A stretch of DNA of 64,000 nucleotides from CAWKEY01 sp963848675 (GTDB lineage: Bacteria > Pseudomonadota > Gammaproteobacteria > Methylococcales > Methylomonadaceae), in contig CAWKEY010000027.1 in NCBI GenBank assembly GCA_963848675.1, positions 124,001 to 188,000 of the forward strand, read 5' to 3'. The position numbers and the translations under genes are program-made. Positions 18,359 to 27,509 of the stretch are shown here, in pieces. The first letter of the stretch is position 1. Each line of letters begins with the position of its first letter. The notes below the pieces were generated by a model. The model was not told the DNA's origin. It did not search any database and was given only the letters and a program-made list of their open reading frames with translations.

Positions 18359-18727
18359 ATGACCATGATTTCCGGCTTTAAAGCGAAAGCAGCACATCTT
18401 CTGAGAGGCGAAAACGCCGAGGAGCAGGCGCACAACTTCTTGATGAAGCAGGGCCTTAAGCCCGTTTGCCGTAATTTTCGTTGCAAACAGGGCGAACTCG
18501 ATTTAATCATGACCGACCAGCAGACCCTGGTCATTATTGAAGTTCGCTTCCGCAAAACAGATACTTACGGCAGCGCCGTTGAGAGCATTACGCCAAAAAA
18601 GCAATCCCGTATAATGGCGGCAACCCATGTCTATTTATCATCCCGCAAAACGGACTGCCCCATTCGCTTTGACGTGGCCGCCATTTCAGGCAATGGCCAC
18701 ATAAACTGGATAAAAAACGCATTCTAA
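18359..18727 (+). CDS. yraN: YraN family endonuclease-like protein (UPF0102)
   Basis: Small protein with a restriction-endonuclease-like fold, of uncertain cellular role. The 122-residue product has GENAEEQAHNFLMKQGLKPV near residue 16, CKQGELDLIMTD near 41 and LVIIEVRFRK near 57, the E-D-E-x-K/R-type pattern of the family. The frame is open 9 codons further up, but ATG at 18359 gives the usual length; a second ATG lies two codons later. It stands before diaA as in other gammaproteobacteria. Confidence 0.88.
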   Translation: MTMISGFKAKAAHLLRGENAEEQAHNFLMKQGLKPVCRNFRCKQGELDLIMTDQQTLVIIEVRFRKTDTYGSAVESITPKKQSRIMAATHVYLSSRKTDCPIRFDVAAISGNGHINWIKNAF

Positions 18728-18742
18728 CTGCCAATCACCGCC

Positions 18743-19330
18743 ATGAGCTTACAAGACCGAATCATCAATCACTTCTCTGACAGCATCCAGACCCAACAGG
18801 ACGCCATGAACACCCTGAGCGAACTGATCGAGTTTGCTTCCCAACGCTTGGTGGCCGCGCTGCTGAATGATAAAAAAATACTGACCTGCGGCAATGGCGG
18901 CGCAGCGGCTAACGCTCAACTGTTGTCGTCCGCCCTGCTTAATCAATATGAACGCGAGCGCCCTTCATTACCGGCTATTGCCTTAACCACCGACACGACA
19001 ACCATCACCGCCATTGCCAATGACTATCACTTCGATGATATTTTCGCTAAACAGCTCCGGGCATTAGGACAAGGCGGTGATCTGTTAGTGCTGTATAGCA
19101 ATGGCGCGCATTCAGCCAATATCGCCAAAGCCGTGGCCACCGCTCACGACAAGGACATCTCGGTTATTGCTCTGACTGGCAACAATGGTGATGCCATTGC
19201 CTCGTTACTGAATGAAACCGATATAGAAATCAGGGTACCATCCTGCTCAAGCGCGCGCATTCAGGAAGCGCACACCCTGATTACCCACTGCCTGTGCGAC
19301 CTAATCGACCATCAACTATTTGGCGGATAA
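18743..19330 (+). CDS. diaA: SIS-domain protein DiaA (DnaA initiator-associating / GmhA-like)
   Basis: Sugar-isomerase (SIS) fold protein of 195 residues, near the length of DiaA, which binds DnaA and times replication initiation in E. coli. Seen are the SIS phosphate-binding stretch KKILTCGNGGAAANAQLLSS near residue 43 and a second motif DLLVLYSNGAHSANI near 113. The sequence alone does not separate DiaA from GmhA phosphoheptose isomerase; placement between yraN and a BON lipoprotein favours DiaA. It is followed after 3 bases by that lipoprotein gene. Confidence 0.82.
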   Translation: MSLQDRIINHFSDSIQTQQDAMNTLSELIEFASQRLVAALLNDKKILTCGNGGAAANAQLLSSALLNQYERERPSLPAIALTTDTTTITAIANDYHFDDIFAKQLRALGQGGDLLVLYSNGAHSANIAKAVATAHDKDISVIALTGNNGDAIASLLNETDIEIRVPSCSSARIQEAHTLITHCLCDLIDHQLFGG

Positions 19331-19333
19331 ATC

Positions 19334-19894
19334 ATGAAAAATCAACTGTTACTATCAACCCTCCTTGCCATTGGCCTTATATCCGGCGGCTGCGCAAGCA
19401 CGGGCGGCAAAAGCAATGAACGCAGACACCACGATGCCGTTTTAATCGATGAGCAGATTGAAAAACACGCCGCACACAATTTGAAAGCCGCCGATGACAT
19501 TCAGGATGCCTGTCATGTTAACGTCAACGCCTATAACGGCCTGACTCTGGTCACCGGCGAAGCGCCAAACACACAATTACGCAATAAAATTATTGCCATC
19601 GTCCGCATCATTCCTCATGTAAAGTCAGTGCACAATGAGGTTGTAATCGCAAAACCCAGTTCCGCTAAATCACGCAACAACGACGCCTTGATTACCGACA
19701 ATTTAAAAACAGTATTGAGCGATATACGCAACATCCCCGGGTTTCATGGCTCTGAAATAAACGTGGTCACAGCAAACGCCGTGGTTTATCTGCTGGGACT
19801 GGTGCACCAGAATGAAGGTGCTGCCGCCATAGAAGCGGCCAAACAAGTTATCGGCGTCAGAAAAATCGTCACCAAATTTGAGTACATTAATTAA
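19334..19894 (+). CDS. BON-domain lipoprotein, DolP (YraP)-like
   Basis: Outer-membrane lipoprotein likely to act in envelope integrity. The 186-residue precursor has a signal peptide with lipobox LISGGC around residues 16-21, so the mature protein would start at Cys21. Two BON-type repeats follow, roughly residues 38-108 and 115-184; the second contains VVTANAVVYLLGLVHQNEG. Tandem BON domains after diaA match dolP in enterobacteria. Divergence from E. coli YraP is large enough that I leave the symbol empty. Confidence 0.82.
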   Translation: MKNQLLLSTLLAIGLISGGCASTGGKSNERRHHDAVLIDEQIEKHAAHNLKAADDIQDACHVNVNAYNGLTLVTGEAPNTQLRNKIIAIVRIIPHVKSVHNEVVIAKPSSAKSRNNDALITDNLKTVLSDIRNIPGFHGSEINVVTANAVVYLLGLVHQNEGAAAIEAAKQVIGVRKIVTKFEYIN

Positions 19895-20323
19895 GCCATA
19901 AAATTTTTTACTGCCATCCTGGACTGACGCGCTAGCTAAGACAGCATGGCGCGAATCTGGAGGCTCCGGCATTAGACCTGATGCGCACCACTAGGCGCCT
20001 GTTCGGCCCGAAAGACATTGTCAGTCGCGAAAAACCTCGCTTCAAGCGTATTGCACCGACCCAAAACTCCCTTCGACTGTGGCATTCATGCCCCCCATAA
20101 AAAGGACTTGTGCATGCGGAATTGGCAACGCCAAGCAAAGACGGCCTTCCACTCGGTTTGTGAGCCCGAAAAAACTTGAAAATGGCCAATTTTTCAAAAA
20201 ATATCCGCAAAACATCGAGGTTTTGCCGCTATCTTTTGAGAAAAATAGAATGCCTGGACAAATCCCTGCAACTTAGGCAGAATTATCGGCTGAACATGCT
20301 TCTTAACCCTTAGCGACACATAA
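19895..20323 (+). other. Intergenic stretch before aroQ without a recognised gene
   Basis: About 430 bases between the BON lipoprotein and aroQ. Short open frames exist on both strands but none has family features or a ribosome site. The stretch 20190-20260 is A/T-rich and could hold the promoter of the aroQ-accB-accC operon; no convincing -35/-10 pair was picked out. Confidence 0.5.
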
Positions 20324-20770
20324 ATGGCGACTGTTACCGTATTAAATGGGCCAAACCTAAACTTATTGGGCGTACGCGAACCCGGCCTCTACGGAAATAA
20401 AACCCTTGCCGACATCAACAAGGTGCTTGAAAAAAGAGCTTCAGAATTAGGCCTTCAGCTCAGCTTTCATCAAAACAACGCCGAACACGAAATTGTCGAG
20501 CTGATTCACCAGGCCTATCAGCATCGTGTTGATTTCATCATTATCAATCCAGCAGCCTTTACCCACACCAGTGTCGCTATCCGCGATGCGCTGCTGGCAA
20601 CCAAAATTCCCTTTATAGAAGTGCATTTATCCAATGTGCATGCCAGGGAAGCCTTTAGAAAACATTCCTATTTCTCAGATATCGCGCAAGGCCTTATCTG
20701 CGGACTGGGTGCAACAGGTTACGAACTGGCCTTACTGGCCGCTCATCAGATATTAGCCGAGAGACCATAA
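20324..20770 (+). CDS. aroQ: 3-dehydroquinate dehydratase type II
   Basis: Third step of the shikimate pathway, converting 3-dehydroquinate to 3-dehydroshikimate. The 148-residue protein matches the dodecameric type II family: LNGPNLNLLGVREPGLYG with the catalytic Tyr near residue 24, FHQNNAEHEIVELIHQA near 48, INPAAFTHTSVAIRDAL near 75 and the catalytic histidine stretch EVHLSNVHAREAFRKHSY near 99. It lies 3 bases before accB, the usual linkage aroQ-accB-accC. Confidence 0.97.
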   Translation: MATVTVLNGPNLNLLGVREPGLYGNKTLADINKVLEKRASELGLQLSFHQNNAEHEIVELIHQAYQHRVDFIIINPAAFTHTSVAIRDALLATKIPFIEVHLSNVHAREAFRKHSYFSDIAQGLICGLGATGYELALLAAHQILAERP

Positions 20771-20773
20771 ACA

Positions 20774-21214
20774 ATGGATATTAGAAAAATAAAAAAGCTC
20801 ATCGAAATCGTTGAAGAATCCGGCATCGCCGAACTGGAAATCAAAGAGGGCGAAGAATTTGTCCGTATTAACCGCTATTCTTCTGCACCCGCGCCGGTAG
20901 CTTATGCACCAGCGCCAGCTGCTGCTCCTGCACAAATTGCTGTCGCTGCCAGCGCCGAGCCTGCCGAAGAAAAAATCACCGGCCATGTCGTTAAATCACC
21001 GATGGTGGGTACGTTTTACCGCTCCGCCTCGCCAGGCGCAAAAAACTTTACCGAAGTCGGTCAACCGGTTCAGGTCGGCGACACACTTTGCATCATTGAG
21101 GCCATGAAAATCCTCAATCAGATTGAAGCCGATAAAAGCGGCACCGTCACTAAAATTCTGGTTGAGAATGGCCAGCCTGTCGAATATGGACAGCCATTAT
21201 TCATCATTGAATAA
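20774..21214 (+). CDS. accB: Biotin carboxyl carrier protein of acetyl-CoA carboxylase
   Basis: Carries CO2 on biotin between the two acetyl-CoA carboxylase half-reactions at the start of fatty acid synthesis. The 146-residue protein has an N-terminal region, an Ala/Pro linker (about residues 36-65) and a C-terminal biotinyl domain with the biotinylation motif EAMKILN near residue 112. It is 21 bases upstream of accC. Confidence 0.97.
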   Translation: MDIRKIKKLIEIVEESGIAELEIKEGEEFVRINRYSSAPAPVAYAPAPAAAPAQIAVAASAEPAEEKITGHVVKSPMVGTFYRSASPGAKNFTEVGQPVQVGDTLCIIEAMKILNQIEADKSGTVTKILVENGQPVEYGQPLFIIE

Positions 21215-21235
21215 CACGACAGCAGAGGAGACTTC

Positions 21236-22582
21236 ATGTTCGATAAAATAGTAATCGCCAATCGCGGCGAAATCGCCTTGCGTATATTGCGGGCGTGCAG
21301 AGAATTAGGTGTCAAGGTAGTTGCCGTACATTCCGAGGCAGACCGTGATCTGAAACATGTACGCCTGGCCGATGAAGCCGTCTGCATCGGGCCTGCCGCA
21401 TCCATTGACAGCTACCTGAATATTCCAGCCATCATCAGCGCCGCGGAAGTAACTGATGCCGAGGCCATTCATCCGGGCTATGGCTTCTTGTCTGAAAATG
21501 CCGATTTTTCTGAAAAAGTAAAACAAAGCGGCTTTGTCTTTATCGGCCCTAATGCTGACACCATTCGCATGATGGGCGACAAGATTGCCGCCAAGAAAGC
21601 CATGCAGGCCGCCGGCATACCCTGCGTTCCCGGCAATGGCGATCCGCTCGGCCATGACGACAAAAAGAACCTCAAACTGGCGCGGGAAATTGGCTATCCG
21701 GTCATTATCAAGGCGGCAGGCGGCGGCGGCGGCCGCGGCATGCGAACTGTGCACACAGAAGCCGCGCTCTTAAATGCCATTGAAATGACCAAGGCCGAAG
21801 CCGCCAGCGCCTTCGGCAACGGCACCGTTTACATGGAAAAATTCCTGGAAAATCCACGTCATATTGAATTTCAGGTCTTGGCAGACAGCCATGGCAACGC
21901 CATCCATTTAGGTGAGCGCGACTGTTCCATGCAGCGGCGCCATCAAAAAGTGGTTGAAGAAGCCCCGGCCCCCGGCATCACCGAAGCACAGCGCAAATTT
22001 ATGGGTGAACGCTGTGCTAAAGCCTGTGTCGATATCGGCTACTTGGGCGCAGGCACCTTTGAGTTCCTGTATGAAAAAGGCGAATTCTTCTTTATCGAAA
22101 TGAACACGCGCGTCCAGGTTGAGCATCCGGTCACCGAAATGGTTACCGGTTTTGACATCGTCAAAGAGCAACTGCGCATTGCCTGCGGTGAGCGCCTGTC
22201 CATGACCCAGGATCAAGTGAAAATGCAGGGGCATGCCGTTGAGTGCCGGTTAAATGCCGAAGACCCTAAAACCTTCATGCCCAGCCCCGGCACGATTAGT
22301 CAATTTCACATGCCGGGCGGACCTGGCATCCGCTGCGAAACGCATATCTACAATGGTTATAAAGTACCGCCCTATTATGATTCCATGATAGGCAAGCTTA
22401 TTGCGCACGGCGAAGACCGCAAGAGCGCCATTGCGCGCATGAACACCGCCTTAAGTGAAATGGTCATCGACGGCATTAAAACCAATATCCCGTTGCAACA
22501 AGACATAATGACCGACAGCGGATTTATTGACGGCGGGCAAAACATCCATTATCTGGAAAAGAAACTGGGCATCACTTCGTAA
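21236..22582 (+). CDS. accC: Acetyl-CoA carboxylase, biotin carboxylase subunit
   Basis: ATP-grasp enzyme that carboxylates biotin on AccB. The 448-residue protein has the N-terminal KIVIANRGEIALRILRACRE, the ATP-loop KAAGGGGGRGMRTVH near residue 159, and FIEMNTRVQVEHPVTEMVTG near 285. An AGAGGAG site precedes the ATG. Length and motifs are those of the single-subunit bacterial form. Confidence 0.97.
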   Translation: MFDKIVIANRGEIALRILRACRELGVKVVAVHSEADRDLKHVRLADEAVCIGPAASIDSYLNIPAIISAAEVTDAEAIHPGYGFLSENADFSEKVKQSGFVFIGPNADTIRMMGDKIAAKKAMQAAGIPCVPGNGDPLGHDDKKNLKLAREIGYPVIIKAAGGGGGRGMRTVHTEAALLNAIEMTKAEAASAFGNGTVYMEKFLENPRHIEFQVLADSHGNAIHLGERDCSMQRRHQKVVEEAPAPGITEAQRKFMGERCAKACVDIGYLGAGTFEFLYEKGEFFFIEMNTRVQVEHPVTEMVTGFDIVKEQLRIACGERLSMTQDQVKMQGHAVECRLNAEDPKTFMPSPGTISQFHMPGGPGIRCETHIYNGYKVPPYYDSMIGKLIAHGEDRKSAIARMNTALSEMVIDGIKTNIPLQQDIMTDSGFIDGGQNIHYLEKKLGITS

Positions 22583-22592
22583 CGCCCACAAG

Positions 22593-22616
22593 CCGGGCTG
22601 AGGCTAATCAGCCCGG
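22593..22616 (+). terminator. Hairpin after accC, possible terminator
   Basis: A 9-bp perfect stem (CCGGGCTGA with TCAGCCCGG) and 6-base loop begin 10 bases after the accC stop. The following bases are TTTCCCCCCTTT rather than a clean T run, so termination may be partial, leaving some readthrough into prmA. Confidence 0.55.
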
Positions 22617-22650
22617 TTTCCCCCCTTTGTTTATTCCCTCTTGTAACACT

Positions 22651-23529
22651 ATGGCCTGGCACCAGATTTCCGTTATCACCAATGAAGACACCGCCCCGCG
22701 ACTGGCTGACTTCTTCACTCAGCTCGGTGCCGTTTCGGTTACTTATATGGACGCCGAAGATGAGCCGGTTTATGAACCAGCAATCGGTGAAACCAAAATA
22801 TGGAGCAACACCCAGGTGATTGCGCTTTATGAGCTGGATGCCGAACCGGCGCTGATTGAAGCATCGGTTTATGCCAGGTTTAAAGCCGGCCTGCTGCAGC
22901 GCTGGCAGTATGAAGAACTGGCCGATCAGGCCTGGGAGCGCGCCTGGATGGAGTATTACAAACCCATGAAATTTGCCGATAGGCTCTGGGTTTGTCCGAC
23001 AGACCAGGAACAGCACGAAGCCGGCACGGTTTGCCTGACCCTGGATCCGGGACTAGCCTTTGGCACCGGCACGCACCCAACCACCGCCTTGTGCCTGGAA
23101 TGGCTGGCCAGCCACGACATAGCCGGCAAAACCGTGATTGATTACGGCTGCGGCTCAGGCATACTGGCTGTTGCTGCGGTCCTGCTGGGAGCCCACCATG
23201 CATACGCAGTCGACATTGATCCGCAGGCATTGACTGCAACGCAGGACAATGCCATAAAAAACAAGGTTCAGAATAAAATCAGCTGCTATCTGCCTGAACA
23301 GTTTGCGCCTGTTAAGGCTGACATTGTATTAGCCAATATCCTCGCCAAACCGTTGATCGATATGGCCGAATATATTTCTGGCCTGGTCGTGCCCGGCGGC
23401 CAGCTGGTTTTATCCGGCATTTTGCAGGAACAAACCGGCTCCGTGTTGAGCGCTTATCAGCGCCACATCGCCTTCAGTGCTCCGGTACAACAGGAAGACT
23501 GGATACGGCTTGAAGGCAGCAAACCCTAG
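22651..23529 (+). CDS. prmA: Ribosomal protein L11 methyltransferase
   Basis: SAM-dependent trimethylation of ribosomal protein L11. The start MAWHQISVIT matches the family; eight upstream in-frame codons are dropped. The 292-residue protein has the linker EYYKPMKFADRLWVCP near 100, LDPGLAFGTGTHPTTALCLE near 131, SAM motif VIDYGCGSGILAVAAVLLG near 160 and the catalytic-loop DIVLANILAKPL near 224. It is followed closely by a zinc-ribbon membrane protein. Confidence 0.96.
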   Translation: MAWHQISVITNEDTAPRLADFFTQLGAVSVTYMDAEDEPVYEPAIGETKIWSNTQVIALYELDAEPALIEASVYARFKAGLLQRWQYEELADQAWERAWMEYYKPMKFADRLWVCPTDQEQHEAGTVCLTLDPGLAFGTGTHPTTALCLEWLASHDIAGKTVIDYGCGSGILAVAAVLLGAHHAYAVDIDPQALTATQDNAIKNKVQNKISCYLPEQFAPVKADIVLANILAKPLIDMAEYISGLVVPGGQLVLSGILQEQTGSVLSAYQRHIAFSAPVQQEDWIRLEGSKP

Positions 23530-23535
23530 GCGGCC

Positions 23536-24183
23536 ATGTTTACCCAATGCCCTGAATGTCAAAAAACCCACACACTGACGCTGGAACAATTGCGCGTCAG
23601 CCGGGGCATGCTGCGCTGTAGCCAGTGCTCGGCGCTATTTGACGCCCTGGCATTTATTAGCGAAACCGCCGCCAAGGAAAAGCCAACAGTCCGGCATTTG
23701 CCCTGGGAAAATGTCAGCCTGCCTTCCGGCAGCCATTGGGGCGCAGCACTGTTACTCGGCGCGCTGCTGCTGGCAGCGCAAATCGTGTATTTTGAAGGCC
23801 CTGCGATCAGCCAGCACGCCACCTTCCGCCCCTGGCTGGAAACAGTGTGCTCAAAGCTGAGCTGCCAGCTGCCCGCCTATAAAAATCTCGATGAATTCAC
23901 CGTTGTGCACGGCTCATTCGCTATCTTGCCGGATCACAATTACGCATTTAAAGCGGTCATCAGCAATCAGGCCGTATTCAGGCAGCCCTATCCAAATATT
24001 AGACTGACCTTATTCGACTTTAACGGCAGCGCTTTTGCACACCGGCTTTTCCAGCCGCACGATTATTTACCGGCCTACCCTGCTGCATCGGCCATAGATG
24101 CAGATGCCAGCACGGAAATTAACCTAAACATCGCCGCACCGGACACTCCGGTCGGCGGCTATACCTTTGAACTTGTGTATTGA
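23536..24183 (+). CDS. Zinc-ribbon, DUF3426 membrane protein
   Basis: Uncharacterised inner-membrane protein of 215 residues. The N-terminus has an MJ0042-type zinc ribbon: CPECQ near residue 4 and CSQC near 32. A single membrane helix follows (about residues 68-86, HWGAALLLGALLLAAQIVYF), then a periplasmic DUF3426 domain with VHGSFAILPDH. It is 6 bases downstream of prmA and ends 1 base before rlmI, so the three are co-transcribed. Function is unknown. Confidence 0.8.
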   Translation: MFTQCPECQKTHTLTLEQLRVSRGMLRCSQCSALFDALAFISETAAKEKPTVRHLPWENVSLPSGSHWGAALLLGALLLAAQIVYFEGPAISQHATFRPWLETVCSKLSCQLPAYKNLDEFTVVHGSFAILPDHNYAFKAVISNQAVFRQPYPNIRLTLFDFNGSAFAHRLFQPHDYLPAYPAASAIDADASTEINLNIAAPDTPVGGYTFELVY

Positions 24184-24184
24184 C

Positions 24185-25381
24185 ATGGCGCATCCCGAGA
24201 TTTATTTAAAGAAAAACGAAGACAAGCGCCTGCGCAAAGGCCATCTTTGGGTATTCAGCAACGAGATTGACACGCAGCGCTCGCCGCTCGAACACTTCTC
24301 GGCCGGCGATCTGGTACTGGTTAAAAGTGCAGACGGTAAAGAGCTGGGCACCGCCTACATCAACCCGCAAGCCCTCATTTGCGCACGCCTGCTGTCCCGC
24401 AAGGCCAATCTCAAGTGCGGCCTCAATTTTTTTAAAGAGCGCCTGGCTACCGCCCTGGCACTGCGCGAAAAACTGTTCAGTCAGCCTTACTATCGCCTGG
24501 CCTTTGGCGAAAGCGACGGTTTGCCCGGACTGGTGATCGACCGCTTTGGCTCCGTGCTTTCAGTGCAAATAACCACCGCGGGCATGGAGCAACGCAAAGA
24601 ATTCCTGCTGACGGCGCTGATTGAATTACTCAATCCTGCAGCCATCGTCCTGAAGAATGACAACAGCCAGCGGCAACTGGAAGGCTTGAATCTGGAATCC
24701 GAGATAGTCTATGGTACGCTGCCCAATCCGCTGATCATTGAGGAAAATGGCGCCCAATTTAAAATCGACATCCTGGGCGGGCAAAAAACCGGCTGGTTTT
24801 ATGACCACCGCAGCAGCCGGGCTTTTGTGGCCGGGCTAGCCAATAATCAGCGCGTACTCGATCTGTTTTCGTACACCGGCGCCTGGGGCATTCCGGCCGC
24901 CAGGGCAGGCGCCAGCGAAGTGACCTGTGTTGATGCATCGGAAGGCGCACTAACTCTGGCGTTGGAAAACGCACGTCTCAATCAGGTTCAGGACAGCATG
25001 CATTTTGTGCGCAGCGATGTCTTTGAGTTTATGAAGCAGGCGCGCCTGGACAACCAGCTCTATGATCTCATCGTGCTGGATCCGCCCGCCTTGATTAAAC
25101 GTAAAAAAGACTTCAAACAAGGCTACGAAGCCTACCGCCGCCTGAATCACCTGGCCTTGCAAATTCTATCCAAAAACGGCATATTAATCTCCGCGTCCTG
25201 CTCTCATCACCTGAGCCGTGACAATCTGCATGAAATACTGCGCTCATCAGGACGCCACATAGACCGGCATTTGGTCTTTTTTGCCGCCGGAGGCCAAGGG
25301 CCTGATCATCCCATCGATCCGGCCGCACCCGAGACCGAATATTTGAAAACATTCTTTTGTTCGGTCTCCACAAGCCTATAA
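24185..25381 (+). CDS. rlmI: 23S rRNA (cytosine(1962)-C(5))-methyltransferase RlmI family
   Basis: PUA-domain class I methyltransferase for an rRNA cytosine. The 398-residue protein begins with a PUA domain (KNEDKRLRKGHLWVFSNEI near residue 9), then FGESDGLPGLVIDRFG near 108, the SAM motif VLDLFSYTGAWGIPAARAGA near 224, and LIVLDPPALIKRKKD near 298 with SCSHHLSRD near 344. The ATG at 24185 is chosen because it follows the previous stop by one base. Confidence 0.9.
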   Translation: MAHPEIYLKKNEDKRLRKGHLWVFSNEIDTQRSPLEHFSAGDLVLVKSADGKELGTAYINPQALICARLLSRKANLKCGLNFFKERLATALALREKLFSQPYYRLAFGESDGLPGLVIDRFGSVLSVQITTAGMEQRKEFLLTALIELLNPAAIVLKNDNSQRQLEGLNLESEIVYGTLPNPLIIEENGAQFKIDILGGQKTGWFYDHRSSRAFVAGLANNQRVLDLFSYTGAWGIPAARAGASEVTCVDASEGALTLALENARLNQVQDSMHFVRSDVFEFMKQARLDNQLYDLIVLDPPALIKRKKDFKQGYEAYRRLNHLALQILSKNGILISASCSHHLSRDNLHEILRSSGRHIDRHLVFFAAGGQGPDHPIDPAAPETEYLKTFFCSVSTSL

Positions 25382-25591
25382 AATGTATGGCAATCTATAA
25401 AAATTGCAGCCACTGGAGACACGGGTGAAGCTTTCAGTCTAGCGGTGCGAAGACAGCCTATACAATCATGACTACGAATGGCCTGCAGCACTTTTTTGCA
25501 CTGACTGCCTGTGCATATTTCAGCTGCTTGATAACGACAAATTAGTATCCAACTCCACCCCAATCAGCAAAAAAATGAGGATGTTTGACCC

Positions 25592-26119
25592 ATGAAAGCT
25601 TGCGAATCGTGTACCGGCCGCGTTGAAATCGGCAAAAATCATAAGCAGGTTCCTGTGCTACAAAGAGCCATCGGCTTGATTTTTGTGTACCTGCCGATAC
25701 TGACTTTGCCCTTTGTATTTCTCAGCGCCTATCTGACTTACGCCCATTTACGCTTGATCGGCGCTAAAAATCTTAAACCCTATGCTGACTTTTTACCCGA
25801 CAGAAAAAGCCATCGCTATGATTTAAAGAGCCAAATCACCATGGATGGCTCATTTAAAGCCAGCATGGCGCAGTCAAAACTGTATTGGATTCTAAATTGC
25901 ACCTGGTACTGCCCGGTCAGTGTCGCCTTGTTTGAATGGCACGCGTATCTGGTAAAAATTGTCGAAAACTGGTGGTGCCCGTTCGGCCATGACAAAAAAG
26001 AAGGTTATAGCAATGCCAAGATCGATCAATCGTTCTGGCATATCTATCCTGAAGACGCCAGCAAGCTGACCGAAGAAGACCTAAATAATCCGATCTGGAA
26101 TGAGACTGTAGATAAATAG
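25592..26119 (+). CDS. Uncharacterised membrane protein
   Basis: A 175-residue protein I do not recognise. It opens with a CxxC pair (CESC, residues 4-7), has a strong hydrophobic helix at about 27-50 (GLIFVYLPILTLPFVFLSAY), and a second weaker hydrophobic patch near 95-120 containing WILNCTWYCPVSVALFEWHAY. The C-terminal part is polar, with tryptophans and acidic residues. It stands alone, about 210 bases after rlmI and before dusB. The consistent hydrophobicity and GAGGATG context upstream suggest it is real. Confidence 0.65.
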   Translation: MKACESCTGRVEIGKNHKQVPVLQRAIGLIFVYLPILTLPFVFLSAYLTYAHLRLIGAKNLKPYADFLPDRKSHRYDLKSQITMDGSFKASMAQSKLYWILNCTWYCPVSVALFEWHAYLVKIVENWWCPFGHDKKEGYSNAKIDQSFWHIYPEDASKLTEEDLNNPIWNETVDK

Positions 26120-26123
26120 ATTT

Positions 26124-26159
26124 TAGGTTCAAGGCAAGATTATTGGACCTTGTACCTTT
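26124..26159. repeat. Short inverted AGGTTCAAGG / CCTTGTACCTT repeat
   Basis: A 36-base near-palindrome (AGGTTCAAGG ... ACCTTGTACCTT) immediately before dusB. The same word family, in more copies, fills 29077-29168 between purH and purD, so this looks like a dispersed intergenic repeat. Confidence 0.5.
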
Positions 26160-26169
26160 CATCGCCCTT

Positions 26170-27181
26170 ATGCAAATCGGCCCGTATCAACTCGCCAACC
26201 AACTGATCCTGGCACCTATGGCCGGCATCAGTGACCGGCCGTTCAGGGAGCTGTGCACCCAGTTCGGCGCGGGACTCACCGTGTCGGAAATGGTGGCCTC
26301 CAATCCGGCCTTGCGCCAGCATAAAACCACCTTGTTAAAAACGGCTCATGGCCCGGAAACCGGCTTGCGCTGCGTGCAGATTTTGGGCACAGACCCCGAA
26401 CACATGGCCGAGGCGGCGAAACTCAACGCGCAGCGCGGCGCTCAGATTATCGACATCAACATGGGCTGCCCGGCAAAAAAAGTCTGCGCGGTAGCCGCTG
26501 GCTCGGCGCTGTTAAGGGATGAAGCGCTGGTCAAGCGAATCCTTGATGCGGTCGTCAAGGCTGTCGATATTCCGGTCACACTCAAAATCCGTACCGGCTG
26601 GGATTTACAAAGTCGCAATGCCGTCGACATCGCCAGGATTGCCGAAAATGCCGGCATAGCGGCTTTAACCGTTCATGGCCGCACCCGGGCGTGTAAGTTT
26701 AACGGCCAGGCCGAACACAAAACTGTCAAAAAAGTGAAGCAAGCGGTCAATATTCCCGTTATCGCCAACGGCGATATCACAACGCCGGCAGCAGCCCGCA
26801 GCGTACTTGAGACTACCGGCGCCGATGCGATTATGATCGGCCGCGCGGCTCAAGGCAATCCATGGCTGTTCGAAGCCGCAAATCATTTTCTAAAGACCGG
26901 AGAACCTCTTGAAAAACCGACAGTTGCCTCCATACACGGCACACTTTTGAGCCATCTGGACAAACTATATAGCTTCTATGGCAATAGCAAGCGGTGTTAA
27001 AATGGCCCGAAAACATATCGGCTGGTATTTCAAGCATTTTGAGCCCATCCCTCGGGATGTAAAAAATACGATCAACCAGGCTGAACGGCCATCCCAACAA
27101 ATAGCGCTGATTAATTCGGCTTTTAATCTCTTTTTATACGACTGGGCGGCATACTATGGACTCGACTACACAAAACGCTGA
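26170..27181 (+). pseudogene. dusB: tRNA-dihydrouridine synthase DusB, interrupted by a +1 frameshift
   Basis: FMN enzyme reducing specific tRNA uridines. The ATG at 26170 gives the family start MQIGPYQLANQLILAPMAGI; INMGCPAKKVCAVAAGSALL, with the catalytic Cys, is near residue 96, and NGDITTPAAARSVLETTGADAIMIGRAAQGNPW begins near 206. The frame stops at 26998, but the next frame continues at once with SGVKMARKHIGWYFKHFEP, the normal DusB end, to 27181. One extra A at 26989/26990 (AGCAGC becoming AGCAAGC) explains the break. All catalytic parts are before it. It overlaps fis by 26 bases, the classic dusB-fis pair. A sequencing indel is more likely than true loss. Confidence 0.85.
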
Positions 27182-27440
27182 CCTTATCGAGATACGAAGT
27201 AGAAGAACAAGCGATCTCCCGCTTTCTACCCATGTTAAAATTGCAGTTGAGCATTATTTCTCGCAACTCAACGGCCATGATTCAACAGGATTACATGCCT
27301 TGGTCATTGGTGAAGTTGAAAGGCCCTTACTGGAAGCCACCCTGGAGTACGCAGGGTACAACCAGACCAAAGCCGCTAGGGCCTTAGGCCTAAGCCGCAG
27401 CACCTTACGCAAAAAACTGGATCAATACGGCTTATCCTGA
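27156..27440 (+). CDS. fis: DNA-binding protein Fis
   Basis: Nucleoid-associated factor that bends DNA and activates rRNA and other promoters. The 94-residue protein ends in the Fis helix-turn-helix: LEATLEYAGYNQTKAARALG then LSRSTLRKKLDQYGL (residues 58-93). The helix VKIAVEHYFSQLNGHD near residue 29 is also typical. It overlaps the end of dusB, as in E. coli. Confidence 0.94.
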   Translation: MDSTTQNADLIEIRSRRTSDLPLSTHVKIAVEHYFSQLNGHDSTGLHALVIGEVERPLLEATLEYAGYNQTKAARALGLSRSTLRKKLDQYGLS

Positions 27441-27509
27441 GCCTCGACAGGCCGGCAGCCTAAGCCTTTCCGGTTACTTTACCTTCCAATCCTTCATTCA
27501 GAGGTCTGC

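Noticed and set aside
19932..20210. 92-codon open frame on the minus strand before aroQ
   Set aside because: No ribosome site or family features; treated as non-coding.
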